Positions 1 through 8,697 of a DNA stretch of 64,000 nucleotides are shown here, one piece after another; the first letter of the stretch is position 1, and each line of letters opens with the position of its first letter. The stretch comes from an uncultured Rickettsiales bacterium. GTDB taxonomy: Bacteria; Pseudomonadota; Alphaproteobacteria; Rickettsiales; UBA1997. The translations under genes were made by a program, and so were the position numbers. The DNA lies in assembly GCA_944392135.1 (NCBI GenBank), contig CALXVQ010000007.1, forward strand, positions 22,918-86,917, read 5' to 3'. The notes beneath the pieces are model-generated. The model was given only the letters and a program-made list of their open reading frames with translations, did no database searches and had not been told where the DNA came from.

Positions 1-922
1 CTCCTGTTTTAGGTGGTTCGGAAACATTATCACTTCCTCCAATTCCAGCAAGAGCACTTAAATTTTTAGGTATATTATTATTTGAATTTTCATTATTGCT
101 GTTTTCATTATCATTCTTGTCATTATCGCTATTCTCATTATTATTATGAGATTCAAAAGCATAATTTAATACATTCTGTAATTCTTTATTATCTGATAGT
201 ATTTGTTGATATTTTTCTTCGCAATTAGAAGGTAATGATGAATTTTCTGTTGGGCCAAAAAGTTTGCTAACTGATTTTGTAATTCCAAATGTTGTAAGTG
301 CGGTAGCAATAGCTACACCTATACCAAATGGTGTGGCTAATGTAATGGCAGTAAATGCTACACCACCAAGTAATGTAGAAAATATAGTGGATGCTACACC
401 ACTACTTTTTTTAGATGATGATTCTGGTGAGATATGTGTATCACTATTATCATTATTATTGTTTTGAGAGTTTGTATCTCTATTAAGTATATCTTCTTTA
501 TTTTTTTCTTCTTCTGTTAATAAAAATTTTTGTAATGTGTCATTAATATGGTTTTTAAATAATTTATCCACACAACTACTATCATCTAATATATTTTGTA
601 TACTAATGGAATTTTTAAATTCATGTTTATAAACATTATCATCTTTTTTATATTCAAAACCGATTATATTATTTCTTTTTTCATCCAAAGTTAATATTAT
701 GCTACCATATTTTTTTGTTTTACCTTCTTTTTCTTGCTCTATTTTAAAAGTGTGAGTAATTTGGTTTTTTTCTTTATCTTCTATTGGTAAATAATCTATA
801 TAAGAATAGGTATGTTCTAAATCAGAATTGTTTATCTGATAAGACATATAGCCAAAATTAACATTTGCAAATTTACTAGCAAATTTATCTTTTAAAAGAT
901 ATTCTTTATTTTCTTTTGTCAT
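1..922 (-). CDS. Hypothetical protein, incomplete at the left edge
   Basis: An open frame starts at an ATG at 922 and runs leftward off the window without a stop, so only the first ~307 codons are seen. The first ~140 residues are charged and soluble-looking. They are followed by an Asn/Ser-rich linker. An Ala/Gly/Thr-rich hydrophobic stretch at about residues 175-213, broken by a TPFG turn, could form one or two membrane segments. The visible end (about residues 255-290) is Asn/Ser/Asp low complexity. I recognise no family. It is preceded by lysS on the same strand, but the lysS terminator at 1004-1029 suggests separate transcription. The layout (soluble head, hydrophobic hairpin, disordered tail) would suit a membrane-associated or secreted protein, but that is inference. 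Confidence 0.7.
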   Translation of the reverse strand, partial: MTKENKEYLLKDKFASKFANVNFGYMSYQINNSDLEHTYSYIDYLPIEDKEKNQITHTFKIEQEKEGKTKKYGSIILTLDEKRNNIIGFEYKKDDNVYKHEFKNSISIQNILDDSSCVDKLFKNHINDTLQKFLLTEEEKNKEDILNRDTNSQNNNNDNSDTHISPESSSKKSSGVASTIFSTLLGGVAFTAITLATPFGIGVAIATALTTFGITKSVSKLFGPTENSSLPSNCEEKYQQILSDNKELQNVLNYAFESHNNNENSDNDKNDNENSNNENSNNNIPKNLSALAGIGGSDNVSEPPKTG

Positions 923-1003
923 TAGTAATATAAAGTAATATAACTATACAATATTTTATAATAAATAATAAATAAAGTCAATATATTAATTATAAATATA
1001 AAT

Positions 1004-1029
1004 CGTCCATATTTAGGATAATATGGACG
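1004..1029 (-). terminator. Intrinsic terminator of lysS
   Basis: A 10-bp perfect stem (CGTCCATATT / AATATGGACG, loop of 6) lies 28 nt past the lysS stop on the minus strand. It is followed in that direction by ATTTATATTTATA. Its GC content stands out against the surrounding AT-rich sequence. Confidence 0.75.
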
Positions 1030-1056
1030 AGTCAAAATAACAATAAAATAATATTA

Positions 1057-2556
1057 TTATTTATTAACTTTCTTTAATGTTGGGAATAATAATACATCTT
1101 TGATATTAGGTGTAGATGTCATAAACATAACTAATCTGTCTATACCAATACCAACACCACCCAAAGGGGGCATGCCAATTTCTAGTGCATGAATAAAGTT
1201 TTCATCCATAGGCATAGCCTCTGCATCAAAGCCTCTATTTTCTTCTTGTTTCTTTAATCTTTTATATTGATCTATTGGGTCGTTTAATTCAGAATAAGAA
1301 TTAGCTAATTCAACACAACCAGCAAATAATTCAAATCTTTCAACCAATGTACTATCTTTTCTGTGAATTTTTGTTAAAGGGCAAGCCTCTAATGGATAAT
1401 CAATAACAAAAGTAGGTTGAATTAAATGTTGTTCGCAAGTTTCTTCAAATAATTGTAATAATAATTCACCCTTGCTTTTTTTATCTTCAACATCATCAGT
1501 ATATTTTCTGATTTCTTTAATTAAATCATTCTTTGTGATTGTTTCTGGATCTATTTTGGCATATTCTTTTAAACCATCATAAATACTTAATCTCTTAAAT
1601 GGTGCCTTGAAATCAATTTCCATATCTTTGTATTTAATAATAGTTGAACCATTATTTACTTTTTTTACAATAGATTCTAATAATTCTTCAACATTTTTCA
1701 TTTGATCTGTATAATCAGTATATGCTTCATACCATTCAATCATTGTAAATTCAGGGTTATGTGTGGTATCTGTACCTTCGTTTCTAAAATTTCTACCAAT
1801 TTCATAAACTTTTTCATAACCACCAACAATCAATCTTTTTAAATATGTTTCAACACTGATTCTTAGATATAATGTCATATCTAATGCATTATGATGTGTT
1901 GTAAATGGTTCAGCAGAAGCACCACCATAAATTGGTTGTAAAATTGGTGTTTCAACTTCTAAAAAGCCTTTATCATCTAAAAATTTTCTAATTGTAGAAA
2001 TAATTATACTTCTCTTTTTGAAATTCTCTCTTGTTTCTAAATTCATAGCTAAATCTATGAATCTTTGTCTATATTTTAATTCTGTATCAGTTAAACCATG
2101 AAATTTTTCAGGTAAACTTGCAACTGATTTAGATAATAATTTTATGCTTTTACAATGTAAACTCAATTCACCTTTATGAGTTCTAAAAACATAACCTTCA
2201 ATACCTATAAAATCACCAATATCTAATAATGGTAATAATTTTTGATCTTCTTCGCTTAATTCCGGTTTTGATAAATAGATTTGTATTTTACCATCTTCAT
2301 CATAAACATCAAGGAACATAGCTTTCCCCATATCTCTTCTAAGCATCAATCTTCCAGCAATTTTGTAAACCTTGTCTTCTAATTTCTCACCAGCTTGTAC
2401 ATATTCATATGTTTCCTTCAATTTTTTAGAATTTATATCTTTTTTATATGTATGTGGGTATGGTTCAATACCAGCTTCTATAAGAGCTTTTAATTTATTA
2501 AGTTTCTGTTCATCAGCTGTTTGAGAAACTTTTGTATAATCAAGTAAATTTTCCAT
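1057..2556 (-). CDS. lysS: Lysyl-tRNA synthetase, class II
   Basis: Charges tRNA-Lys with lysine in the cytoplasm. At about 499 residues it has normal class II LysRS length. An N-terminal OB-fold anticodon-binding domain (about residues 55-160) is followed by the class II catalytic core. Motif 2 is seen in the FRNEG...HNPEFTMIEWY region and motif 3 in GIGIDRLVMF near the C-terminus. The ATG at 2556 is preferred over an in-frame TTG two codons upstream. It lies downstream of truA on the same strand (gap about 80 nt) and ends with its own terminator. Many alphaproteobacteria use the unrelated class I LysRS instead, so a class II enzyme is a mild oddity here. Confidence 0.96.
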   Translation of the reverse strand: MENLLDYTKVSQTADEQKLNKLKALIEAGIEPYPHTYKKDINSKKLKETYEYVQAGEKLEDKVYKIAGRLMLRRDMGKAMFLDVYDEDGKIQIYLSKPELSEEDQKLLPLLDIGDFIGIEGYVFRTHKGELSLHCKSIKLLSKSVASLPEKFHGLTDTELKYRQRFIDLAMNLETRENFKKRSIIISTIRKFLDDKGFLEVETPILQPIYGGASAEPFTTHHNALDMTLYLRISVETYLKRLIVGGYEKVYEIGRNFRNEGTDTTHNPEFTMIEWYEAYTDYTDQMKNVEELLESIVKKVNNGSTIIKYKDMEIDFKAPFKRLSIYDGLKEYAKIDPETITKNDLIKEIRKYTDDVEDKKSKGELLLQLFEETCEQHLIQPTFVIDYPLEACPLTKIHRKDSTLVERFELFAGCVELANSYSELNDPIDQYKRLKKQEENRGFDAEAMPMDENFIHALEIGMPPLGGVGIGIDRLVMFMTSTPNIKDVLLFPTLKKVNK

Positions 2557-2637
2557 TATCAAAAATTTTATTAATAAAACATATTAAGTATTGATTTTAA
2601 AAATAAAAAATCAAGTATTAAATAAAAATTATTAATA

Positions 2638-3423
2638 TTAATAATCCACTTTTATAAAATATAAACCTTGGGGTGGGGCAGTTGGACCAGCTTTTGTTCT
2701 GTCTTTACTTTCTATAATTTCTTGAAATTGTTGTATTGAAGTTTTATCCAAACCAACATCTACAAGAGTTCCAACTATATTTCTAACCATATGATGTAAA
2801 AATGATTTTGCCTGTATTCTAAAAATAATTTCATCATTATTTTTAAATATTTCTGCTTCATCTATTGTTTTAATCGGGCTTTTTGCTTGACATTCACTGT
2901 CTCTAAAACAACTCCAATCTCTTTTTCCGGACAAAAATTTTGTAGCTTCTTGTATTTTTTCTATATTTAATTCTCTATAAACTTGCCATACTCTGTTATT
3001 TAATAAAGCTGTTGGCTGTCGTCTATTTAAAATTCTATATTCGTAATATCTTTTTTTTGCAGAAAATCTAGCATGAAAATCATTATCAACTTTTTGACAA
3101 TCAATAATTGATATATCTTGTGTTTGAGTATTTTTTAATAAATATTCACAATTAATTTTTTCCATAAATTCAACTTTTAAATAGAAATTTAAAGCTGACA
3201 TTAATTTAAAAGGTTCAAATTCTTTATTTAAATCAAAATGAGCTACTTGTCCTAATGCATGCACTCCGGCATCAGTTCTTCCAGAGCCAAAAACCTCAAT
3301 ATTTTCTGCTGTTAATAATTTTAAAGCATTTTCTAAACTTTGTTGTATTGTAAATTTTCCTTCTTGTTTTTGCCATCCATTATAGTTTGTTCCATCATAT
3401 TCTAAAATAATTTTATATCTCAT
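2638..3423 (-). CDS. truA: tRNA pseudouridine(38-40) synthase
   Basis: Converts uridines 38-40 of the tRNA anticodon arm to pseudouridine. The protein has 261 residues, usual for TruA. The catalytic aspartate lies in GRTDAGVHA near residue 52. The second conserved half contains FLHHMVRNIVGTL, and the end (GPTAPPQGLYF) is the typical C-terminal signature. It is transcribed divergently from the deaminase gene at 3494, sharing a 70-nt intergenic space, and is followed by lysS on the same strand. Confidence 0.95.
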   Translation of the reverse strand: MRYKIILEYDGTNYNGWQKQEGKFTIQQSLENALKLLTAENIEVFGSGRTDAGVHALGQVAHFDLNKEFEPFKLMSALNFYLKVEFMEKINCEYLLKNTQTQDISIIDCQKVDNDFHARFSAKKRYYEYRILNRRQPTALLNNRVWQVYRELNIEKIQEATKFLSGKRDWSCFRDSECQAKSPIKTIDEAEIFKNNDEIIFRIQAKSFLHHMVRNIVGTLVDVGLDKTSIQQFQEIIESKDRTKAGPTAPPQGLYFIKVDY

Positions 3424-3493
3424 TGATATTAAATATTTTTAATTGAATATTAAATAAGGTATACTAACATTTATAAAAAACAATATAAAAAAT

Positions 3494-4753
3494 ATGAAAA
3501 CTTTAATAAAAAATGTTCTTTTAAATAATCAAAAACAAGATATTTTAATTGAAGACAATATTTTCTCAAAAATATCTAATGAAATAAATGATAATGTAGA
3601 TATTACTATTGATGCTAGTGATAAAATTATTCAACCAGCTTTTTATAATACTCATACACATGCCGCAATGAGTTTATTAAGAGGCCTTGGTGATGATAAA
3701 GAATTATTTTCTTGGCTAAGTGAAGATATATGGCCTGTTGAAGCAAAATTAACAGATGAAGATATTTATATTGGTACCAAGTTTGCCATTTTAGAAATGA
3801 TAAAAAGCGGAACTGTATTTTTTAATGACATGTATTTTTCTCAAAAATCAATAATGCAAGCTATTGATGAAATGGGTGTTAGAGGTGTTGTATCTATTGT
3901 TGAATTTGATATGTTTGACAAAAAACAAACAGAAGAAAAAAAGATTGCCACAATAGATTTTTTAAAACTAAAAAACCCTTGTGAAGATAGAATTATTAAA
4001 GCAATTTCTTGTCATTCTGTTTATACAGTTTCAGAAGAATTATTATCTTATGCATCAAAAATTGCAAAAGAAAATAATGTATTTTTACATATTCATGCAT
4101 CAGAAACTCAAAAAGAAGTTGACGATTGTATTGAAAAATATGGAAAATCTCCAATAGAAAAATTGGAAGAATTAGGACTATTAACTGACAAAACAATATT
4201 GGCACATTGTGTTCATTTAAGTGATAAAGATATTGATATAATTAATAAACATAAAACAAAAGTAGCACATTGCCCGGTATCTAATTTAAAATTAAATTCT
4301 GGAAAAATGGCTTTGCAAAAAATGTTAGATAAAGGTTGTTTCATAACATTAGGCACTGATGGTTCTTCATCAAATAATAGTTTAAGTATGATTGATGAAA
4401 TGAAAATTTCAGCTTTATCTGCAAAAGATCAAGCAAATTCTCCTATTGCAGGAAAGGCAGAAGATATTTTTAAAATAGCTACAAAAAATGGGGCAGAAGC
4501 TTTTAGTATTAATGCTGGTGAAATTAAAGAAGGAAAATTGGCTGATTTTATTTTATATGATTTAAATAATTATCATATGCAACCTAATTTTAATGCAATA
4601 TCAAATATAGTTTATTCAGCTGATAATAGCTGTATTACTGATGTTTTTTGTAATGGAAAACAAATAATGAAAAATGGAAAAGTAAAAGATGAAGAAAAAA
4701 TTATATATGATTTTAAAAAATGTTTTAAGAACCTAATAAATAAAAAAGATTAA
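3494..4753 (+). CDS. mtaD: Amidohydrolase, probable 5'-methylthioadenosine / S-adenosylhomocysteine deaminase
   Basis: A metal-dependent amidohydrolase of 419 residues in the TatD/ATZ-like superfamily. Metal ligands are visible as NTHTHAAMSLLRGLGDD (HxH, near residue 54), the HIHASE segment, HCVHLS and LGTDGSSSNN (metal Asp). The RGLGDD and SNLKLNSG segments are typical of MtaD-type adenosine-derivative deaminases, which deaminate SAH, MTA or adenosine in methyl-cycle salvage. Guanine or cytosine deaminase relatives are the main alternative, so the substrate is inferred from motif pattern only. The gene stands alone, divergent from truA, with a terminator just after it. Confidence 0.85.
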   Translation: MKTLIKNVLLNNQKQDILIEDNIFSKISNEINDNVDITIDASDKIIQPAFYNTHTHAAMSLLRGLGDDKELFSWLSEDIWPVEAKLTDEDIYIGTKFAILEMIKSGTVFFNDMYFSQKSIMQAIDEMGVRGVVSIVEFDMFDKKQTEEKKIATIDFLKLKNPCEDRIIKAISCHSVYTVSEELLSYASKIAKENNVFLHIHASETQKEVDDCIEKYGKSPIEKLEELGLLTDKTILAHCVHLSDKDIDIINKHKTKVAHCPVSNLKLNSGKMALQKMLDKGCFITLGTDGSSSNNSLSMIDEMKISALSAKDQANSPIAGKAEDIFKIATKNGAEAFSINAGEIKEGKLADFILYDLNNYHMQPNFNAISNIVYSADNSCITDVFCNGKQIMKNGKVKDEEKIIYDFKKCFKNLINKKD

Positions 4754-4761
4754 AATATCAC

Positions 4762-4787
4762 TAAGTTCGTTCAACAGGGCGAACTTA
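4762..4787 (+). terminator. Terminator after the deaminase gene
   Basis: An 8-bp stem (TAAGTTCG / CGAACTTA, 10-nt loop) starts 8 nt after the stop codon and is followed by TTTCTTAT. The T-tract is modest, so termination strength is uncertain. Confidence 0.6.
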
Positions 4788-4827
4788 TTTCTTATGTTAA
4801 TAATTGAAAAATAAATAAAGAATAGAT

Positions 4828-4902
4828 TGGAGGCCGGAGTCGGAATCGAACCGACGCATAGAAGCTTTGCAGGCCACGGCATTACCACTTTGCTATCCGG
4901 CC
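4828..4902 (-). tRNA. tRNA-Cys (anticodon GCA)
   Basis: A full cloverleaf is readable on the minus strand: acceptor GGCCGGA/TCCGGCC, T-arm GTCGG-TTCGATT-CCGAC and anticodon loop CTGCAAA. The discriminator base is U73, the tRNA-Cys identity base, and the 3' CCA is encoded in the DNA. The anticodon stem carries a U28-U42 mismatch and a G-U pair. It lies between the deaminase terminator and the end of bamA. Confidence 0.95.
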
Positions 4903-4961
4903 AATCTTGCTTAAAGATTATTACACTTTAATATTTTTTAGTCAAGTTTTTTCTTAAATTT

Positions 4962-7265
4962 TTAAAAACTACTACCAAAACTAAATGTAAAATTTTGCGA
5001 TTCATCATAATATTCTTTTTTGAGAACCTTTGAAAAATCAAAGCTTAAAGGTCCCATTGGTGATTGCCAAGCAATTGAAAAACCATAAGCTGATCTAATT
5101 GAACCACTATCAACAATTCTAGCCATATTTAATGATGGGCTTTCATCAACATCTTTTAATGTACCGGCATTTATAAATAAACTTCCATAAATACCATATT
5201 CTTTTGGTAAACCAATTGGAAATCTTAATTCGGCATCTGCAACATAATATGTTTTTCCACCAACAGCACTACCATCAACAGGTGAACCATTTGATAAATT
5301 TCTAGCCCTAGGTCCTACACCACCATATTTAAAACCTTTAAAATTATTTCCACCTAGATAAAAAGCATCAACAGGATCTATTTTTTGTCCATTTACACCT
5401 TGAATTGTACCAGCTCTTCCACCTAATCGTAAAGTAATAACTGATGGCCATATAGGAATATAAACATTTGCACTTCCGGTAGCTTTAATATATTCTTTAT
5501 CACCACCGAGTCCAGCATATTCTAAACCTAAATTTAATGAAAAGCCTTTTGTTGGATCAAATCTACTATCTTTTCTGTCATAATATAAATTTTGCCCTAT
5601 TGCAGATGTAACAGAATCTTGTTCGCTAATGATACCTTGATAATCATAACCAACATCTTTAATTTCTTGCCTATATAAAGAATAATAAAGTCTTTGATCT
5701 AAATACTCTGTAATAGAATAACTAGCATTTAAACCAGCACCATATGTACTTTCTTTATAATCAATACTGTATTCATCTTCATCATCTCTATAAAAAATAT
5801 TAAATCCAGCATACAAATCTCTATCTAAAAAATAAGGCTTTCCGTATGATAAACTAATATCTTTTGTGTATTTTGCATATAATACTCTAAGATTCATTGT
5901 TTGACCTTTACCAAGTAAATTACTTTCTCTAATACCAGCATTAATATTAGCCCCATCAACTGTGGAATAACCAACACCAAATTGAAATTCACCAGTCTTT
6001 TTTTCAACAACATTTATAATAATATCTAATTGATTAGGTTGTTCTCCTTTTACTCTCTGAACATCAACTTGATCAAAATAACCTAAATTTCTAATTCTTT
6101 GTATAGATCTTTCAAATTTTGTTGTACTAAATGGATCACCTTCTTCTAATCTCATTTCTCTCCTAATGACATCATCATAAGTTCTAGTGTTTCCAGTAAT
6201 TGTAATTGTACCAACATAAATTCTAGGACTTTCATCTATCACATAATCAATATCTATTTGTTTTGTTTCTGGATTTTCTCTTGTAAGTGGATTAATATTT
6301 ACAAAAGCAAAGCCTTCTTTTGCTAATTCTGCTGTTAAAGAATCAACTGTATTATTAATTAAATTAGCATTAAATGTTTTTCCAGTTTTTGTTTTTAAAA
6401 ATTTTTTTAATTTTGAATCGCTTACTTTTTTTATATTATTTGTAATTGTAATTTCACCAAAATTGTACTTTTCACCTTCATCTATTAAAAATGTAATATC
6501 AAACCATTTATTATCCTTGTCTAACTCACCAACAGCTGATAATACTTCAAAATTAGGATAACCTTTTGAGTAATAAAACCTTCTTAATAGTTCTTTATCA
6601 AATTCAACTTTTACAGGATCATAAATTTCACTGCTACCAAATCTAAAAAATTTAGATTCCTTACTGTTTAATTCACTTTTTAAATCTTCTTCGTTAAGGG
6701 CTTTTGCACCAATAATATTAATTTTACGAATTTTTGCTGGTTCTCCTTCGTTTATTTCAAAAACAATTTTAATTCTATTGTTATCTTCTTTTATTATTTT
6801 AGGTTCAACTGTTGCTAAAAATCTTCCAGTTCTTCTATACAAATCAAGTATTCTCTTTGTATCATTATTTATTTTATTTTTGTTAAAAACTGATCTTTTT
6901 GATGTTGTAATTTCGGAAGATAAAATTGCATCGCTAATTTTATCATTACCATCAAAAAGAACTTCTGTTATAAGTGGATTTTCTATTACATTTATAATTA
7001 AATTTCCATTTTTATAATCAATATCAACTCTTTCAAATAAACCTGTTGAATATAAAGCTTTAATAGAATTATTTACTTCGTCTGGTGAATATGAAGAATT
7101 TTCTTGCATTGTTAAATAATTCTTAACAACTGATGTATCAACTCTTTGATTATTTTTGATTTCTATTTTTTTTATTGTATTGACATTATTAGCAAGTGCA
7201 AATGATGTTTGAGTAAAAAATAAAACTGGCAATAAAAAATTAATTTTTTTCAACTTCAAAATCAT
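4962..7265 (-). CDS. bamA: Outer membrane protein assembly factor BamA
   Basis: Central subunit of the BAM complex, which folds beta-barrel proteins into the outer membrane. At 767 residues it has normal length. A signal peptide (about residues 1-25, ending in LANNV) precedes a run of POTRA domains to about residue 350 (for example GNTRTYDDVIRREMRL in the last). The C-terminal 16-strand barrel contains the VGPRARNLSNG segment near the lid-lock region and ends in phenylalanine (SFGSSF), the usual C-terminal barrel signal. It is monocistronic here, flanked by two tRNA genes; the common downstream partners skp, lpxD and fabZ are absent. It shows that the organism has a true outer membrane. Confidence 0.96.
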   Translation of the reverse strand: MILKLKKINFLLPVLFFTQTSFALANNVNTIKKIEIKNNQRVDTSVVKNYLTMQENSSYSPDEVNNSIKALYSTGLFERVDIDYKNGNLIINVIENPLITEVLFDGNDKISDAILSSEITTSKRSVFNKNKINNDTKRILDLYRRTGRFLATVEPKIIKEDNNRIKIVFEINEGEPAKIRKINIIGAKALNEEDLKSELNSKESKFFRFGSSEIYDPVKVEFDKELLRRFYYSKGYPNFEVLSAVGELDKDNKWFDITFLIDEGEKYNFGEITITNNIKKVSDSKLKKFLKTKTGKTFNANLINNTVDSLTAELAKEGFAFVNINPLTRENPETKQIDIDYVIDESPRIYVGTITITGNTRTYDDVIRREMRLEEGDPFSTTKFERSIQRIRNLGYFDQVDVQRVKGEQPNQLDIIINVVEKKTGEFQFGVGYSTVDGANINAGIRESNLLGKGQTMNLRVLYAKYTKDISLSYGKPYFLDRDLYAGFNIFYRDDEDEYSIDYKESTYGAGLNASYSITEYLDQRLYYSLYRQEIKDVGYDYQGIISEQDSVTSAIGQNLYYDRKDSRFDPTKGFSLNLGLEYAGLGGDKEYIKATGSANVYIPIWPSVITLRLGGRAGTIQGVNGQKIDPVDAFYLGGNNFKGFKYGGVGPRARNLSNGSPVDGSAVGGKTYYVADAELRFPIGLPKEYGIYGSLFINAGTLKDVDESPSLNMARIVDSGSIRSAYGFSIAWQSPMGPLSFDFSKVLKKEYYDESQNFTFSFGSSF

Positions 7266-7283
7266 TTATTAATATATAAATAA

Positions 7284-7358
7284 TGGTGATCTCTACGGGA
7301 TTCGAACCCGTGTTTCCACCGTGAGGGGGTAGCATCCTAACCACTAGATGAAGAGACC
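7284..7358 (-). tRNA. tRNA-Glu (anticodon CTC), unusual C33
   Basis: A complete 75-nt tRNA on the minus strand. It has acceptor GGTCTCT/AGAGATC, discriminator A, encoded CCA, and T-arm ACGGG-TTCGAAT-CCCGT. The anticodon stem CTACC/GGTGG encloses the loop CCCTCAC, which puts CTC at positions 34-36 (glutamate GAG codons). Position 33, almost always U, is C here. The stem boundaries leave no room to shift the loop. The glutamate assignment rests on the anticodon and the overall resemblance to bacterial tRNA-Glu. Confidence 0.93.
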
Positions 7359-7464
7359 ATATTTACATATAATAAAAATTAATATTTTAATTGCAATAAA
7401 ATTTTGTTGAATATTTTATTTTAGCATTTAATATTTCAATTAGATAAATATTTAGATAATTGAG

Positions 7465-7767
7465 ATGACAAAAAATTTTAGTATTCCTTGTAATTTTAAT
7501 GGTCAAGTACAACAAATTTTGTTTACTATTGGTTCTCCTGATGTAGATCATCACCCAATACATTTTCAGTCTACTTGGTTGTCTGAAAATAAAGGTGGTG
7601 TAGTTCCTCCTGATATCATGACATCAATTTCTAAATTGCAAAAATTAGCTTATAAACATAAAGTGTCGTTTGAAGAATTGTGTTATTATGCTATAAATGT
7701 TGCTAATGGAAGTATTGAAAATGACAATCAAGAATATGCTAAAATAATTGAAGAAATGGATAATTAA
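7465..7767 (+). CDS. DUF2610 family protein
   Basis: A small 100-residue protein. The pattern IPCNFNGQ...GSPDVDHHPIHFQSTWLSENKGG...PPDIMTSISKLQKLA...VSFEELCYYA matches, from memory, the DUF2610 proteins of Rickettsia and Wolbachia. The function is unknown. There is no signal peptide or membrane segment, so it is probably cytoplasmic. It ends 2 nt before ftsQ and is probably cotranscribed with it. The start ATG follows tRNA-Glu by about 100 nt on the opposite strand. Its value is mainly taxonomic: the family is strongly associated with Rickettsiales. Confidence 0.8.
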   Translation: MTKNFSIPCNFNGQVQQILFTIGSPDVDHHPIHFQSTWLSENKGGVVPPDIMTSISKLQKLAYKHKVSFEELCYYAINVANGSIENDNQEYAKIIEEMDN

Positions 7768-7769
7768 TA

Positions 7770-8591
7770 ATGCCTGATTGTACCAGACCTAGAAATAAAA
7801 AAAATAAAAGACGAAGTAAGAAAAATCTTGATAGGACACTTTTTTATTTAAAAATTTCTAAAATTTTTAAAGTGTCTTTTAGTATTGTTATATTTTTTGT
7901 CATTATTTATTTAATAACCTTGTTTGTTAAAGAAAGTATTTTTACTAAAATAAAAAATAAATTATCTAATGAATACTCTAATCTTATTTATAAAAATATT
8001 TGTTCAAATATTGAGATTAATGGTGTAAATATGGTTAATTTAAAACAATTAGAAGAAAAGGTTTATAACTTCTGTAATTTAGAAAATAAAAATAATTTAT
8101 CTTTATTATCAAGAGAAATTTTAAAAGATCCTTGGGTTAAAAATTTATCTATAAAAAGAAAAATACCTGATACTTTAATAATAAATATTGAAGAATTTAT
8201 ACCATTTGCTGTATGGAAAACTGATAATGATATTCATTTAATAGATGAAGAAGGACAAATAATTTTTATTTCCAAAAAAGATACTAGAAAATTTTTATAT
8301 TTAATAGTTGTTGCTGGTGATGGTGCAAAAGATAACATATATGGTTTATTTAATATGTTGTCATCTAATCCAACATTATTTTCTAGAATTAAATCTGCAT
8401 TGTTTATTGGAAAAAGAAGGTGGAATCTAGAACTTGATAATGGTATTATTGTAAAAATGCCAGAAGATAATTTATTGTCAGCTTGGAATAACTTAAATAA
8501 AATATTATCTATAAATGGATCAGAAATAGATATTAAGGTTATAGATTTAAGGAATCCAGATAAAACATTTATAGAAAAAGTTCAACATTAA
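7770..8591 (+). CDS. ftsQ: Cell division protein FtsQ
   Basis: Bitopic divisome protein linking early and late division proteins in the periplasm. The layout is a basic cytoplasmic head (KKNKRRSKKN), one membrane segment at about residues 34-55, then a POTRA domain. The FtsQ beta-domain contains the diagnostic DPWVKNLSIKRKIPDTL region and the RRWNLELDNG segment. Length (273) is normal. In most alphaproteobacteria ftsQ follows murB/ddl and precedes ftsA. Here it sits between DUF2610 and uvrA, so the dcw cluster is broken up. Confidence 0.9.
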   Translation: MPDCTRPRNKKNKRRSKKNLDRTLFYLKISKIFKVSFSIVIFFVIIYLITLFVKESIFTKIKNKLSNEYSNLIYKNICSNIEINGVNMVNLKQLEEKVYNFCNLENKNNLSLLSREILKDPWVKNLSIKRKIPDTLIINIEEFIPFAVWKTDNDIHLIDEEGQIIFISKKDTRKFLYLIVVAGDGAKDNIYGLFNMLSSNPTLFSRIKSALFIGKRRWNLELDNGIIVKMPEDNLLSAWNNLNKILSINGSEIDIKVIDLRNPDKTFIEKVQH

Positions 8592-8631
8592 AAGTTATTT
8601 ATTTTTTTAGTACTTTTTATGCAAAAATTAC

Positions 8632-8660
8632 TTGCAATTATTTTGTTTGAGTGTTATAAG
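8632..8660 (+). promoter_or_regulatory. Probable sigma-70 promoter of uvrA
   Basis: TTGCAA (8632-8637) and TATAAG (8655-8660) are separated by 17 nt, placing transcription start near 8667 and leaving a leader of about 30 nt. An inverted repeat, AATTACTT (8626-8633) and AAGTAATT (8658-8665), brackets the promoter and could bind a regulator. It does not resemble the alphaproteobacterial LexA box (GTTC-N7-GTTC). Confidence 0.5.
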
Positions 8661-8697
8661 TAATTTAGATACTTTTATAAATATATAGAAATACGAA

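Noticed and set aside
264..467. Open frame of 67 codons on the plus strand
   Set aside because: It is antisense to the longer minus-strand frame starting at 922 and mirrors its Ala/Gly/Thr-rich hydrophobic part; no ribosome-binding site.
2591..2614. TTGATTTT / AAAATCAA inverted repeat between truA and lysS as a terminator
   Set aside because: The 8-bp AT-only stem is weak and has no T-run in the direction of transcription.
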